From positions 769,501 to 833,500 of the forward strand of contig NC_087252.1 in assembly GCF_037042905.1 (NCBI RefSeq): a DNA stretch of 64,000 bases, written 5' to 3'. Positions 1 to 11,439 of the stretch are shown here, piece by piece. A program made the translations under genes and the position numbers. The notes below the pieces were generated by a model. The model made no database searches. It was given only the letters and a program-made list of their open reading frames with translations, and was not told the origin of the DNA. The DNA comes from Lytechinus pictus. Taxonomy: Eukaryota; Echinodermata; Echinoidea; Temnopleuroida; Toxopneustidae. Within the stretch, counting starts at the first letter, position 1, and each line of letters begins with the position of its first letter.

Positions 1-943
1 GGGCGATCGCATCCCCTCGGCCCCCGACTTTGTCGTTGCTGGATGGGGCCGGCCTCCGATTTGGACAGTTCCGTCGCCAGTGACTTCTCTGCCCACATTC
101 ATAGCATTCCGACGGCCTGTTGGCTGCTGCAGGCACTTGAATTTCCATTGCGCTGATGCGCTTTTCCAGGGAAGCCACCCTCTCATCTGTCTTGCCCTGT
201 TGATCTCTTATATCCGACACCAGACGCAGCACATCCTCGGTGTTTTTGCTAATTTGATTTAGCCGCGCCTGGTTACTGTCATCCTGGATCGAGACCTGTT
301 GAGAGTAGGCGGCCGCAGGCCTTCTATTCTTCGGATGACGCTCCCGCGAGATTCGTCTAACCTCCTCCCGCAGACTCCTATACGTCATCATCCGGGGCCT
401 CATTGGAGCTAGTCGGGTGCGTAGATCTTCATCTTTGAGGCCCCGCATGAATTGGGTGCAGAGGACTGAGTCCCTCTGCATGTCGCTAATGGCGGTGGGG
501 AATTCCCTCTCGATTCCCTGGAATAGCGTCTGCAGTCCTATTGCGTAGGACTGTGCAGACTCTCCAGTTCTCTGCACCCGCTCGTAGAAGGCGGCGAATG
601 GGTCATCCGTGTAGGAATCCCCATACTCCGCCTTTAACTCTGTGAAGGCATCTGATGCAGTCTGCTCTTCCAGGGGTTGGTTGAGTACTAACCTTCTAGC
701 CTCCCCACCCAGGTTCCTAACGACCGTCGAATATTGAAGCGAGGGTGGTGTGCGACTTGCAATGAAGAAGTACTCGATGTCTCGCACCCAGTCTTCAATT
801 GAAATCTTGGAGTCTTTCCCATTGAAAATTGGAACTCCTCTTACTTGAGATACAGCGGTTCCGGATGATTGTTGCATCTCGGGCTGGGTGGTCAGGTTAA
901 GAGGAGAGTCGAAACTCAGCTCAGCTTCTGCTCGGGTGGCCAT
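1..943 (-). CDS. LTR-retrotransposon Gag polyprotein, partial (cut by window edge)
   Basis: On the minus strand an uninterrupted frame runs from an ATG at 943 to the left edge, at least 314 codons. The start lies in an AAAATGG context after an AT-rich leader. Gag packages the element's RNA into cytoplasmic particles. What is seen: a charged, Trp/Arg-rich N-terminal two thirds of the kind found in retrotransposon Gag proteins (roughly residues 40-230, with a YxDDPFAAFYERV-like stretch), a Gln/Lys-rich linker, then a CCHC zinc knuckle (Cys280, Cys283, His288, Cys293; spacing C-x2-C-x4-H-x4-C) followed by basic residues. A single knuckle at the end of Gag fits Ty3/Gypsy-type elements, but protease and RT lie outside the window, so the superfamily is inferred. 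The frame is undamaged, which suggests a young insertion. It is oriented against the TPR gene to its right. Confidence 0.85.
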   Translation of the reverse strand, partial: MATRAEAELSFDSPLNLTTQPEMQQSSGTAVSQVRGVPIFNGKDSKISIEDWVRDIEYFFIASRTPPSLQYSTVVRNLGGEARRLVLNQPLEEQTASDAFTELKAEYGDSYTDDPFAAFYERVQRTGESAQSYAIGLQTLFQGIEREFPTAISDMQRDSVLCTQFMRGLKDEDLRTRLAPMRPRMMTYRSLREEVRRISRERHPKNRRPAAAYSQQVSIQDDSNQARLNQISKNTEDVLRLVSDIRDQQGKTDERVASLEKRISAMEIQVPAAANRPSECYECGQRSHWRRNCPNRRPAPSSNDKVGGRGDAIA

Positions 944-1750
944 TTTGATTTTGATTTAAATGGACGAAATAAAATACTAAAAAAAACTAAAGTGAAATCC
1001 AATAGATAAATGAGGTTATGGCGGGAAAGCGAAGTTGTGGTTCGGTATATTATAAGGAAAAAAACCCCACTAAAACGCTGTACAAACAAATCGAATGATT
1101 ACTATTACTTATCAAATTCAAGATAGTAAGAATCCTATCAGTAGATCAAGCTAAACATATATTATATAAGATAAAATTTGAAGAATTATATACAAATGAT
1201 AGTCCCGAACAATTAACTGAATTCTTAAGCTAAAACAAAATACTTCTGTTAGATCAGTTTACAAAAAATGCTATTCCTTCTCAGAAGATGCCAGTTCTGA
1301 TCAATGAGACTCCAGAGTCGCTGCCAGTTCTGATCCAGACCTCTGTGACACTGTCAATGTTGGAACACGGTCGTGTGTCCTACTTCCCTCGCAAATTGCC
1401 GTCCTTGTTTTAGAGACTCGCAATCCGTTCACGATCCTGCTGACTACGCCAAATGTAGCCCACGTAATAATTAGAGGTTGGTTACCAAAGATAAGATAGC
1501 TCTTGAGATGAGTCTGTAAAACAGGAGGCAAGTAGAAGATGTTATATGATTGAAACTCGTGAAACGGACTGCGAAGAGTCGAGCGGGTTCCACGAGTCCT
1601 TGGTAATTTGCATATTTCATGAAAGAGGAAGAGTCTGCTGATTTGAATAATGTGTAGGGATAACATCATCGTGTCGTGGGGTCAGGTGTCATGGGTAATT
1701 TGCATAGATAGCGTCATGTAAAAGCTAGCATATCATATACATGACGTAGG
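944..1750 (-). mobile_element. Leader and probable 5' LTR region of the same retrotransposon
   Basis: Sequence upstream (to the right) of the gag start should contain the untranslated leader, the primer-binding site and the 5' LTR. No coding feature is convincing here; a 122-codon minus frame at 1301-1669 looks non-protein. A short word, CCAGTTCTGATC, occurs twice (around 1290 and 1325), a place where a primer-binding site could lie. I could not fix LTR ends or a target duplication, because the partner LTR is outside the window. Confidence 0.4.
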
Positions 1751-1754
1751 AAAT

Positions 1755-2090
1755 ATGGTGGGGCATGCATGTATAGTCTATACACCAGTCACTTTGTTAC
1801 AATACTATAGTACAGTTTCTGAAATTCTCCTCAATGATTATTTGAAGAAGAAAAAATTATCGAAATGGTTTATCTCTCACGATTTGCTTCCATTTTTTCT
1901 TTGCCGAAGAATCTTTGTTTGCATCATACCATGTGGAACTTCTATTCTCAATATTTTCACTCTTAACCACCCCTCCAATCTTTCTCTCTGTCTCTCTCTT
2001 TCTCTTTCTGTCAATGGCAATCTCTATATCTTTGCCCCCAAAGCTTTTTAGTTAACAAACCATCTCCTTTTTCCCATTTAATTCTGTTAG
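1755..2090. other. Intronic or intergenic DNA upstream of the first visible TPR exon
   Basis: AT-rich sequence with a CT-rich tract near 1980-2010. It ends in a TTCTGTTAG acceptor-like signal at 2082-2090. No exon is recognised in it. Confidence 0.4.
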
Positions 2091-3422
2091 CCAAGCGTAT
2101 AGTATGACATCACAACCGTTGGAGGCTCACCGATTCTACCTAAAAGCCATTGAGATATGCGACCAGGTTCTACCAGTCAACCATCACTACACTGCCACTC
2201 TAAATGGACTGGTAATGTCTTTACATAATTTCTCTCTATCATTGCTGAATTTCTGTTTTGCGTTTCACCAAAAAGCGCAATCATTATTTCCCATTCAAGC
2301 TATAACAAAATTATAAGCCACGTTCAGTGCATTAAAGGAATTAAGTAATCCTATCCGTTTACCGCACCTGGGTCAAGTGCAGCATATTGTGGATCAATTT
2401 CTCGCTGAAGGAAATTATGTCATGTCTGGCGTTATAACCAATCACAATCTGTATCAAATTCCCGAGATTCACTGATTGGTCATAATTTTGATGGCCTTGA
2501 TTAGTTAAATCATGAGATATGAAGATAAGTTGAAAATAATATAATATTTTGGTCGAAAAAAGAGACGGTGAGATTCGCTTTTTTAACATGTGTAGTTATA
2601 GGACATCCCCTTGTATGTTCATGTTACAGATTGGAGAGTTATACCAGAACCAGGGAAGGGCAACAGAAGCATTGCAATACCATGTCCTTGACATAATTGA
2701 GACTCAACGCACTGCAGGACTGGGGAAGCCACGAGTAGCGGCCATCTTGAATAATATTGGGTTGTCTTTGATGGACCTCGACCCAACTGGAGAGGACGCC
2801 CTTCCATTTTTCGTTGAGGCCTTGTCCATACTCATCGATGCTTATGGACTAGTGCATGTCGATGTTGCTTCCGTCAGGTAATATTCATTAGTAGGTTGAT
2901 TTCTATGGAAACTTGCATGATAGAAGAGTCGAGCACAATTCAAATTGTAACGTACACTACAAGATACATTGCCTTATAAACTCAATCAATTTGTCTTAAT
3001 CAGGTCATGAAAACTATAGGGCGGTAGCATTCCTACATGACCAAAAGGAGCTAGGATTCGGGTGGGTCCGCATTGTTCTAAGCCTACCAGCCAGTTCCCG
3101 ACATAAACCATAAGCTCTGTGCTTAAGTCAAATCGTTTGCATTTATCACATTTACTAGGTTCTTCATTGCAAACATTTACAATCTGTTCCTACTCTTGGT
3201 TCTGTTTTGTGACATTGTTGTACAATTTCTTTTTCTTCTCTTGTCCACAGAATGAACATAGCTGCCTACTTCTTCAATGCCAAGCTGTACAAGTATTCTC
3301 TCTTTCAATATAAGAGAGCATTTGAGATTTTCAAGGTTTATATGGGATCTCTCCATCCGAAGTCTCAGGAAGCCAGGCAAGGACAGAAAGAGTTGAGGCC
3401 GTTTACCATGGTGCAAAAATAA
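2091..3422 (+). CDS. TPR-repeat protein (kinesin-light-chain/nephrocystin-like), last three exons
   Basis: Three exons join in frame: 2091-2211 (acceptor TTCTGTTAG, donor GGTAATG, phase 0), 2630-2877 (acceptor TTACAG, donor AGGTAATA, phase 2) and 3251-3422 (acceptor TCCACAG, stop TAA). The first visible exon starts in mid-codon, so more exons lie to the left, possibly beyond the retrotransposon. About 180 residues are encoded. They show tetratricopeptide helices with the spacing of kinesin light chain or nephrocystin-3 type repeats: LNGLIGELYQNQGRATEAL, then AAILNNIGLSLMDL with EDALPFFVEAL, then MNIAAYFFNAKLYKYSLFQY. Such repeats are helical protein-binding scaffolds. The C-terminus is short and basic (KELRPFTMVQK). 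The start is not in the window. The specific family member cannot be named, and the exon model rests on splice signals and phase agreement only. Confidence 0.7.
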
Positions 3423-3480
3423 AGGATCTTCCAAATCATTGCCTAATGTTAGAATTTATGTTACCTCTTTCTTCTAAGCT

Positions 3481-3486
3481 ATTAAA
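3481..3486 (+). promoter_or_regulatory. Possible poly(A) signal of the TPR gene
   Basis: ATTAAA lies 59 bases after the TAA at 3420-3422 and 20 bases before the left end of the CAACGTTG element. A plausible but weak variant signal. Confidence 0.35.
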
Positions 3487-3519
3487 TCTTACTTTATATA
3501 CACTACCCAGGTAACAATA

Positions 3520-4090
3520 CAGCGTTGGACCAACGTTGGATCAACGTTGGGAATTTTTTTCCCAACGTTGCCTCAACGTTGGCAGGCCAACGTTGCATCA
3601 TCGATAGAAGTGCACGCGCATACATCGTCAGACCAACAACATTTCCAACGTTAGTTCAACGTTGTCCAGCAACAATGTTTCAACGTTGTCTGGCAACGTT
3701 GATCCAATGTTGGCTAAATAGACAAATACAACATTGCTACAACGTTGGTAAGCAACGTTGTATCATCGATAGAAGTGCACGTCCATACATCGTCAGACCA
3801 ACAACATTTCCAACGTCAGTTCAACGTTGTCCACCATCAATGCTCCAACGTTGGTATAATGTCGGCTGAGTCATCAATAACAGCGTTGCTGCAACGTTGA
3901 TGGGCAACGTTGAAGCAGCGATGGACGTGCACTTGCATACATCGTCAGTCCAACTATGTTTACAACGTTGGTTCAACGCTGTCCAGCAACAATGCTCCAA
4001 CGTTGTCTGGCAACATTGCTCCAACATTGTTACAACGTTGTCACAACGTTGCTCCAACATTGCTCCAACGTTATTCCAACGTATGGCAGT
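3520..4090. repeat. Left CAACGTTG degenerate array
   Basis: Copies of CAACGTTG and one- or two-base variants recur every 10-25 bases, separated by TCCA/GGTT linkers. Within it, a longer unit (CATCGATAGAAGTGCACG followed by a CATACATCGTCAGACCAAC-like stretch) occurs near 3598, 3765 and, diverged, 3918. Short frames here are by-products of the repeat. Confidence 0.8.
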
Positions 4091-4524
4091 AATTAACAAA
4101 ACATTAATTGGTTTCAAGGTGAAGTCCACCATTACAACTCTACACTCAAATCTTTATCATCATATGTCTTATCCTATCCTAAAATCCTACATCCTAATCC
4201 TATATCCTATTCCTATCATCCTACACCTATCCACTGTAACCTGTCATTGACTCCTATATATAGAGCAACTTTGCTATACTTGGCAGAATACAGTTAATAT
4301 CATTTTCCACACTTAACCTTGAATATTTCACTTAGAATAATATGTTTTGATTATATATGATATGGTAATGGAGCCACATACTTTTCTGAAACTTTTCATG
4401 GTGGAAATATTGAATAAACATAAATACTCTAATTATTATAGCAATATTACCTAAAATTTTGGTCATTTACTGATGTAATGAATATTCATGAGTGCATAAT
4501 CATTGTCCAGATGAGGCAGGTATG

Positions 4525-4705
4525 GCAGCGTTGGTCCAATGTTGGTCCAACGTTGGGTGACGTTGATCCAACGTTGGTATAATGTTGGTCCAATGTTGAT
4601 GGAAAGTTGATTCAACTTTAGTCCAATGTTAGTCCAACGTTGGCGTAAACGTTGATTCAATGTTTGTCTAATATCGGTTAAATGTTGTTGTAACGTTGAT
4701 TCTTT
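4525..4705. repeat. Second short CAACGTTG/GTTGGTCCAA array
   Basis: About ten variants of GGTCCAACGTTG lie in the opposite linker orientation to the array at 3520-4090. The two could be arms of one inverted element, with AT-rich DNA (4090-4520) as the loop. Confidence 0.65.
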
Positions 4706-5889
4706 GTTGGTCTAATTCTAAACAAATCCAACGATGCGCCATCTCCATCAAACAGTTTTCAACACTGTGCCATCATCATCTGTAATCTGTTCATGATTCT
4801 ATCAAAAAACATTACAACTATTATTACAGCTATTCATTTCTTTTCATTCTTTCTGTTACAAGTCTCTTCACATAATTAAGAGAAATCAAGATAATTACGT
4901 GTGATATTTATTGAGGCCTTTGTAGCATTCAAACTTTTTTGACATCCTCTTTTTCTCAAACAAGACTAATACCAAAAAAACATATGCATATGTAATAAAA
5001 ATTAAGATGTATTACATTTTCTTGCGAGTTGCAATCTCTGTTTCTGTCTACAATTGTTTAATGACTCGGTATGCAATGCCAATTGCAACGTCAGTAATCA
5101 TCACAAAAACTCACATGTGTAATTGCAGTCTCTCAGTATTTACAAAATCAAAAAAGGAGGTCGCGTAACTTGGCCTCACTCAGAGTAACGTAGCTACTGC
5201 CTACTGTAACTAAAGAGTGCCTCTTTTTGATTAAGATAGAAGTCAACTGATATCTCAATATGCATGGCCATGGCCTAGTCTCGCTCGTGCCATAACTATT
5301 AAATGATATTTCAGCGTCAAGTGTAGCATGCCTCACATAGCAACTACAGGTTTGACTGCAGTTGGAAAACACTCGGTCCAGGCTAGGCCAGGCAGGACCG
5401 ACCAAGTCAATTCAAGGCAGCGTATAATAAATAAGGCAGGAATGCCAGGTAGCAAGTCATTTGGGTGATTTCAAGTACGGTGTTGATGCGTGAAAGGGCT
5501 GCTGAACTGAGCTCCAACACCAAGCGTAATATTATTTTTCATTGAAATGTATTAAAACTCTAATGATTTGCTCTCATCTTAAATGTAAAAGATAATTTTA
5601 CGGAGATGGTTCGTCGTGTTCGCCCCCTGTTCGTAATAGCTACAGTTCATCAACACCAACACTGAACTTTAAATCACGATTCTCCCAATCCCTGGGGTAC
5701 GTCGGTGTTGCTGAATGGGGAAATTGCTTGTAGATCATCAACACCATGCAGCCACAGTGCAGTGTTGGGTTCAGCAGATGACAATCAACACCAGCCTTCA
5801 ACACAAACTGCCGGAAATACACCATATTTTCCGAGGTCAATCTTAACACCAGCCTGATTCAAGTACGGTGTTGTCACAACACCAACACT
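4706..5889. other. Interior of the CAACGTTG element, no gene seen
   Basis: Mixed AT-rich DNA. From about 5440 to 5885 it contains several copies of CAACACCAACACT/AGTACGGTGTTG, partly mirrored near 6400-6440, hinting that the foldback at 5890-6360 sits inside a wider, decayed inverted repeat. No convincing coding region. Confidence 0.45.
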
Positions 5890-6360
5890 AACCCAGGGAG
5901 CTCCGGCCCGCTCAGCGGGCCGGAGCCCAGGGGCTTACCGTGTAATTCACCATACCCACGGTAGTAGCGTGAAGTATGGTCTAAATAATTATCCGGATAA
6001 ATAGTTAAAACAGAAATTAAGCACTTACCACGATTATATGGATGAAGGTCTAACGATTGGCAGCTTCCTGACATCGAGGTCTCAATCGGCCATTTTGTTT
6101 TGAATTCTGAAAGAGGAGAGCTACCGCGACAGAACTTTTCGTTTTTTTAGGTTCCAGTCTGTGCCTCGATGTCAGGAAGCTGCCACTCGTTAGACCTTCA
6201 TCCATATAATCGTGGTAAGTGCTTAATTTCTGTTTTAACTATTTATTCGGATAATTATTTAATATTTAGACCATACTTCACGCTACTACCGTGGGTATGG
6301 TGAATTACACGGTAAGCCCCTGGGCTCCGGCCCGCGCAGCGGGCCGGAGCTCCCTGGGTT
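5890..6360. repeat. Long foldback (arms about 190 bp, 84-bp loop)
   Basis: Left arm 5890-6079 and right arm 6164-6360 are nearly exact inverse complements. The outer ends read AACCCAGGGAGCTCCGG and its complement. Next to each outer end lies a second small hairpin (CTCCGGCCCG, short loop, CGGGCCGGAG). Both arms carry an ATG (ATGTCAGGAAGCTGCCA), an open stretch of about 16 codons and a perfect donor-like GGTAAGTGC, facing outward from the loop on opposite strands. This looks like a transposon-type inverted repeat or an inverted duplication of a first exon with its splice donor. No known protein is recognised. Confidence 0.8.
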
Positions 6361-7439
6361 ACACTCGCACGTATTGCCAGGTTAGTGGGTTACACCCGTT
6401 ACACCAACACCAGATTTCAACACTGTACGTACTTGAATTTTGAAAATCATCCAATGACTGTTGCCTTGCCATTGGTATCGCATACTCGTTCCCACTCACA
6501 CGTATTGCGAGGTTAGTATTAGTCACTCACACAAGCTAATTACGAGGTTAGTTAGTATGTTATACTGTGCAGTGACTGGTGTTAAGTACTACTTTACTAC
6601 TACTTACAGTACACGAATATACTAGCGTCGGACTGTACGCACACAGAAGCTGACTCCGGGATCTTTCGGAGGGGATCAATGGTTGCAGTTACCGATTATC
6701 TGCAAGTGCAAAGAAAATTCAACTGTAGATTGTAGGTCCTAAATATACAGCTTATAAGTACTGTTCCAGATCACTAGATATTCTGGAATTTACTTATCTA
6801 TATCCACTATCCAGTCCAAATTCTGCCAGATTCTTCAAGTTCAAAATTGAAGGAAGCAGACTACACAGACATGACAGAAGGAGTCCGACGTCGCGACTAA
6901 TTCTGCGCATCAGAATAGTATGGTATTTTTAAATAGGCACATTTGATGCTTGTATTTCCTTCTTCAATTTCTTCTAGTTATGTGACGGTAGGCCTATGAC
7001 ATATCTCGTACTTACTGTGAAAGGCCTTGCCAGCTGCAAAGGATCGACGAGGGCGTTTCTGGAAATTCTGGTCTTGAACTACATTTTTTTTCTTGTTTTT
7101 CTTCTTTATTTTCTATATTAATCGACACATTTGCATCCCCAGGTGCATGCAGCCTCTCTATTCTACCCCATCTTTATTTTTGTTTTCCCCTTAGACTTAG
7201 TTTTAGTTCCTCTTTCCCTTCCCATTATTTTCCTTCTCTCTCGATTTCTTTTCCCCTTATTGCTGGGGGATACCAAGGGTGACATGGATAGACAAGCAAA
7301 CTTACTTGATCGACCCCCCCCCCCCTTGGCCCCATTGGAAATTATGCCAGTAGTCTTGTCTTGTCTTGGGTTAAGTCGGCATATGCAGACTTGCTGTACT
7401 CCGCCAACTTTATCAATTATCAATTCTCCAATGAACCAG
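6361..7439. other. Interior of the element, right of the foldback
   Basis: AT-rich unique-looking sequence with a poly-C tract at 7314-7325. Frames at 7131-7517 (+) and 7163-7510 (-) overlap low-complexity sequence and do not look like protein. Nothing else is supported. Confidence 0.4.
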
Positions 7440-8985
7440 TTTCTAACGTTCTCAACACTGTGTATATTATGCCAGGATATTATGTTGACTGTCAAACAAA
7501 TATCCAACAAACTATAGTTTCCAACATTGTGTCAATGTTAACTGTCCAATAAACTATTCCAATTACGCTGTCCACGTTGTGCCATTGTCCGTTGTTCAAC
7601 AACTCTCCATCAAACTAGTTTCCAACTTTGTCAACGTTGTGCCATTGTCGACTGTCCAACAAATCTCCAAGAAAATAGTTTCCAACGTTGTTCCTTTGTC
7701 GGTTGTTCAGCAACTCTCCATCGAACTAGTTTCCGACGTAGTCAACGCTGTGCCTTTGTTGGCTGTTCAACACCTATCCAATCCAACACACTAGTTTCCA
7801 ATGTTGTGCCATTGTCTGTTGTTCAACAACTTTCCAACGTTGCCAACGTTGTGTCATCGTCGACTATCCTACTGATCTCCAATTAGTCTACCAGTTTCCA
7901 ACGTTGTGCCAGTGTCAGTTGTTCAACAACTTTCCATCTAACTAGTTTCCAGCTTTATCAACGTTGTGTCATTGTATACTATCTAACTAATCTCCAATCT
8001 ACCAGTTTCCAACGTTGTGCCATCGTCGACTATCCAACAAATCTCCATCGAACTAGTTTCTAGCTTTGACAACGTTGTGCCATAGTTGGTTGTTCAACAA
8101 CTTTCCATCGAACTAGTTTCCAACGTTGCCAACCTTGTGTCATCGTTGACTATCCAACTAATCTCCAACCTACTAATTTCCATCGTTGTGCCATTGTCGA
8201 CTGTCCAACAACTCTCCAACTAACAAGTTTCCAACGTTGCCAACGTCGTGTCATTGTTGATTGTTCAACAACTTTCCAGCGAACTAGTTTCCAACGTTGC
8301 CAACGTTGTGTCTTTGCTGGCTGTCAACAACTATCCAATCAAACGTGTCTCCAACGTTGTGACATTGTCGACTGTCCAACAACTCTCCAACTTACTAGTC
8401 TCCAACGTTGTGCCATTGTCGACCGTCCAACAAATCTCCAACAAACTAGTTTCCAACTTTGTCAACGTTGTGCCATTGTCGGTTGTTCAACAACTTTCCA
8501 GCGAACTAGTTTCCAACGTTGCCAACGTTGTGTCTTTGCTGGCTGTCAACAACTATCCAATCAAACGTGTCTCCAACGTTGTGACATTGTCGACTGTCCA
8601 ACAACTCTCCAACTTACTAGTCTCCAACGTTGTGCCATTGTCGACCGTCCAACAAATCTCCAACAAACTAGTTTCCAACTTTGTCAACGTTGTGCCATTG
8701 TCGGTTGTTCAACAACTTTCCAGCGAACTAGTTTCCAACGTTGCCAACGTTGTGCCTTTGCTGGCTGTTCAACAACTATCCAATCAAACGTGTTTCCAAC
8801 GTTGTGACATTGTCGACTGTCCAACAACTCTCCGACTAACAAGTTTCCAACGTTGCCAACGTCGTGTCATTGTTGATTGTCCATCATCTTTCCATCAAAC
8901 TAGTTTCCAACGTCGATTCAACGTTAATCCATCAAGTTTTCCCAACGTCCAACGACTTTCAAGTTTCCAACGTGGAGCCAACGTT
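7440..8985. repeat. Right CAACGTTG minisatellite, including a 222-bp higher-order repeat
   Basis: Roughly 70-75-bp subunits (CCAACGTTGTGCCATTGTCG, then a GTTCAACAACTTTCC-like part, then ACTAGTTTCC) run for 1.5 kb. From 8261 they are organised in a 222-bp unit: copies begin at 8261, 8483 and 8705 and the first two are nearly identical, indicating recent tandem duplication. Because 222 is divisible by 3, a 278-codon frame stays open at 8248-9084; I do not regard it as a gene. Confidence 0.85.
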
Positions 8986-9002
8986 GGCTTGTTACCTGGG
9001 TA

Positions 9003-11439
9003 TATACTAACATATATTTTGTTTACTCTGAAGTACATTATATTATGTGTAAAATGCGTCATAAAAGAACAAAGTATTGTTTGATTATTATCATTGAAAT
9101 TATACCTTGTGTGGTAAATGCAATAGAATTATATCCCAAAGAACATTGAAATAAGAGTTTTTCTGTGGTGCTGAGCTATCAAAGATAAAGTTGGTGCTTG
9201 AATGCAGATCTTAAATAAGCCCACTCCAAAGATGGATTGGTTAAAATATGCAATCTTTTGTGTGTCAAACCAAAGATAGTCAGTCCTGACTGAAATTCTG
9301 GTATAATCTAAACCATGAATTGAATGTGGATTGATTTATTCCCTATTAAATTGGTTATCCATGACCATTCCTTTTGAAGCGTGACAGGGCATTCGTTCCG
9401 GCGACAGTGGCTCCAGGCCTTTTTCGCATAAGATATACGGTTGGGGTTGCAATAGGTTTTTTATGTTAGGGTAAGGATAGTTTGTACATGTAGTTTCAAA
9501 TCCAGGGTTGAAGTTGGCCATTCAATAAGTGTATGGAATTAACACCGGAGCAATTGTCGCCAGAGTAAATGTCACGGAACCCTTTCTAAGACTGTATAGT
9601 TCGAGAACATATGATATTCTGTTCAATACGTTAGTGCCTCTTTCCAGTTATACGTGTGTGGGAACTGTATTTTTTTACCAAAGCCCTTACCTATGTAAGA
9701 ATGATGATCATGATATTGACATTTATAAAGCGCTTTTGACAATAGTTTATAAAGCGCTGTTTATAAAAGTATACAGAGTGATACACTTGCAACATTCTAC
9801 CTCCATGCTTGCAATTATTCCATCAAATAGAAAACACATATTCTCTTATTTCCCACTTTTTATGGGGGTGTTTGGGGTTTTTCCTACTAAAACTCGAATC
9901 GACCTTTATCTCAAGCTATTGTTGATAAAAGCTGTCGCTATTTGACGCATCCAATTAAAGTATGGTCTTTGCCAGGCAAATCTATTGTGAAGTTCACCCA
10001 CTTTCACGTAGGCACTCGCTCAGGAATGGCACATCAAGAAAGCCCAGCTACATATTTTGTTTACAAAGACAATCATGACAGTCGAAAATAAACTGTCGAA
10101 AATGTTGCGTCAAGAGGTAACCAAACTTGTTTTAAAGGTTATGACGCGTATTAAAAGAAATTACCGAAAGGAATATGTCATGTGTTGCATGAACAAACCC
10201 ACTACATCATGATATTGTAATGAAATCGTCATAAAATCTTTATGAATTCAGGAGATTTATTTTTACCCAACTTTGGACTATTGTGTAGACTTGAAGGATG
10301 CAATAAGCGTTTATGAGCACAGGTTGTGCAGAAAGTATCACCATGTCTGAACAATATATTTGTGAAGACTATTGGTCGAGCTTTGTTGATCTGAAAAAGC
10401 TTTACTTTGGGGCTTCTATCAAGGTTGTAATGCCAAGCGTGGGCCTGTTTCATAGACATTGTTATGTACAAAATAATACCCATTACCAGTTTAAAGCTAC
10501 TGAAATCATTCGATCTGATTGGCTGATTGCAAACTTGTTATAGATATGGTGCATTTGTTATTATAAAAAGTCTTTATGAAATGGGACTTTTGTTTTGAAG
10601 CTGGTAGTCCGATAATATCAGAAAGTATTGGTGTAGAAACATGATTACAGGAAAGGGGTTTGGCATTATACCAACAATCAAAATGCATGATTAGGTAATA
10701 ACAAACGATTTGAAAAAATGGCAGTCAAATAAATTCTAGAGGCAGAGGTGAGAGCTTTTTTGTTTACAAAGTGATAACCATTTATTTTTCATAATTATAT
10801 TGCTATATTCTACCTGAGCCAGTAAATATGGCTAATCTCCATGTTACTGTTGGTCTTCAAATGTATACAATGCATTTTCTTGTATTTATCATTGCTCAGT
10901 ATACTTCTAAAGAAAATCATATTATCAGTTCAGAGGCGCACTTATTATTATTCTGAATTTAGCCTCGGTTGAAGTTTTGTTAGCCCTTCAATTATTGAGT
11001 TATATTTATCGGGTACCTGTTACCCGATCATTATAAACTCTTTGCCATATCGCATCATTGTTTACTATAAATTCCTAATTGAACTCCTTAAAACTACAAA
11101 TAGGGAGGGGGAATTTCTTTTATAATAATATCTTGGTATATTTTTAATTTGCATGTGTGGTGCAAATTAGACAGGAATTGTGATTTATGCTAGAGCAGTG
11201 TAGAAGAGAATAAAATTAATGTGTCACAGTATACAAATACATGTTATGTTGATTTATTTGTCATTTTTTTGTCTCTGTAATTTTTATGTGTAGTTGGTGC
11301 AGCTGTGGTAGATTAGAAAAAATTATCGCCACATTATTGTGACAGAATATTAACCCTAATGGTTCAAAAGTATCAATTAAAAAAATGATAATAATGGGAC
11401 TGAGTCTGTTTTGTTTTCATGGACTAACGATCGATGTAA
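9003..11439. other. AT-rich intergenic DNA, no gene seen
   Basis: No exon, RNA gene or clear transposon border recognised. A 21-bp palindrome (ATCGGGTA, 5-bp loop, TACCCGAT) sits at 11008-11028. Small frames (for example 9529-9945) have the composition of random AT-rich sequence. Confidence 0.4.

Larger units (their letters stand above)
3506..9000. mobile_element. 5.5-kb element with inverted ends and CAACGTTG arrays
   Basis: The left end reads CCCAGGTAACAA (3506) and the right end TTGTTACCTGGG (to 9000). They are exact inverse complements, each flanked by TA. Just inside both ends are dense arrays of CAACGTTG-type words. The middle (about 4710-7430) is unlike the ends and contains a 470-bp foldback. 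No transposase frame is visible, so the element would be non-autonomous. The TA flanks fit a TA-target superfamily but are too short to prove it. An alternative is two smaller elements side by side, because an array also ends near 4705. Confidence 0.55.

Noticed and set aside
1301-1669. 122-codon minus-strand frame
   Set aside because: Lies where the retrotransposon's LTR or leader is expected and has no protein signature.
8248-9084. 278-codon plus-strand frame
   Set aside because: It is the translation of a 222-bp (74-codon) tandem repeat built from 70-75-bp CAACGTTG subunits; no domain, and the same words run in other frames alongside.
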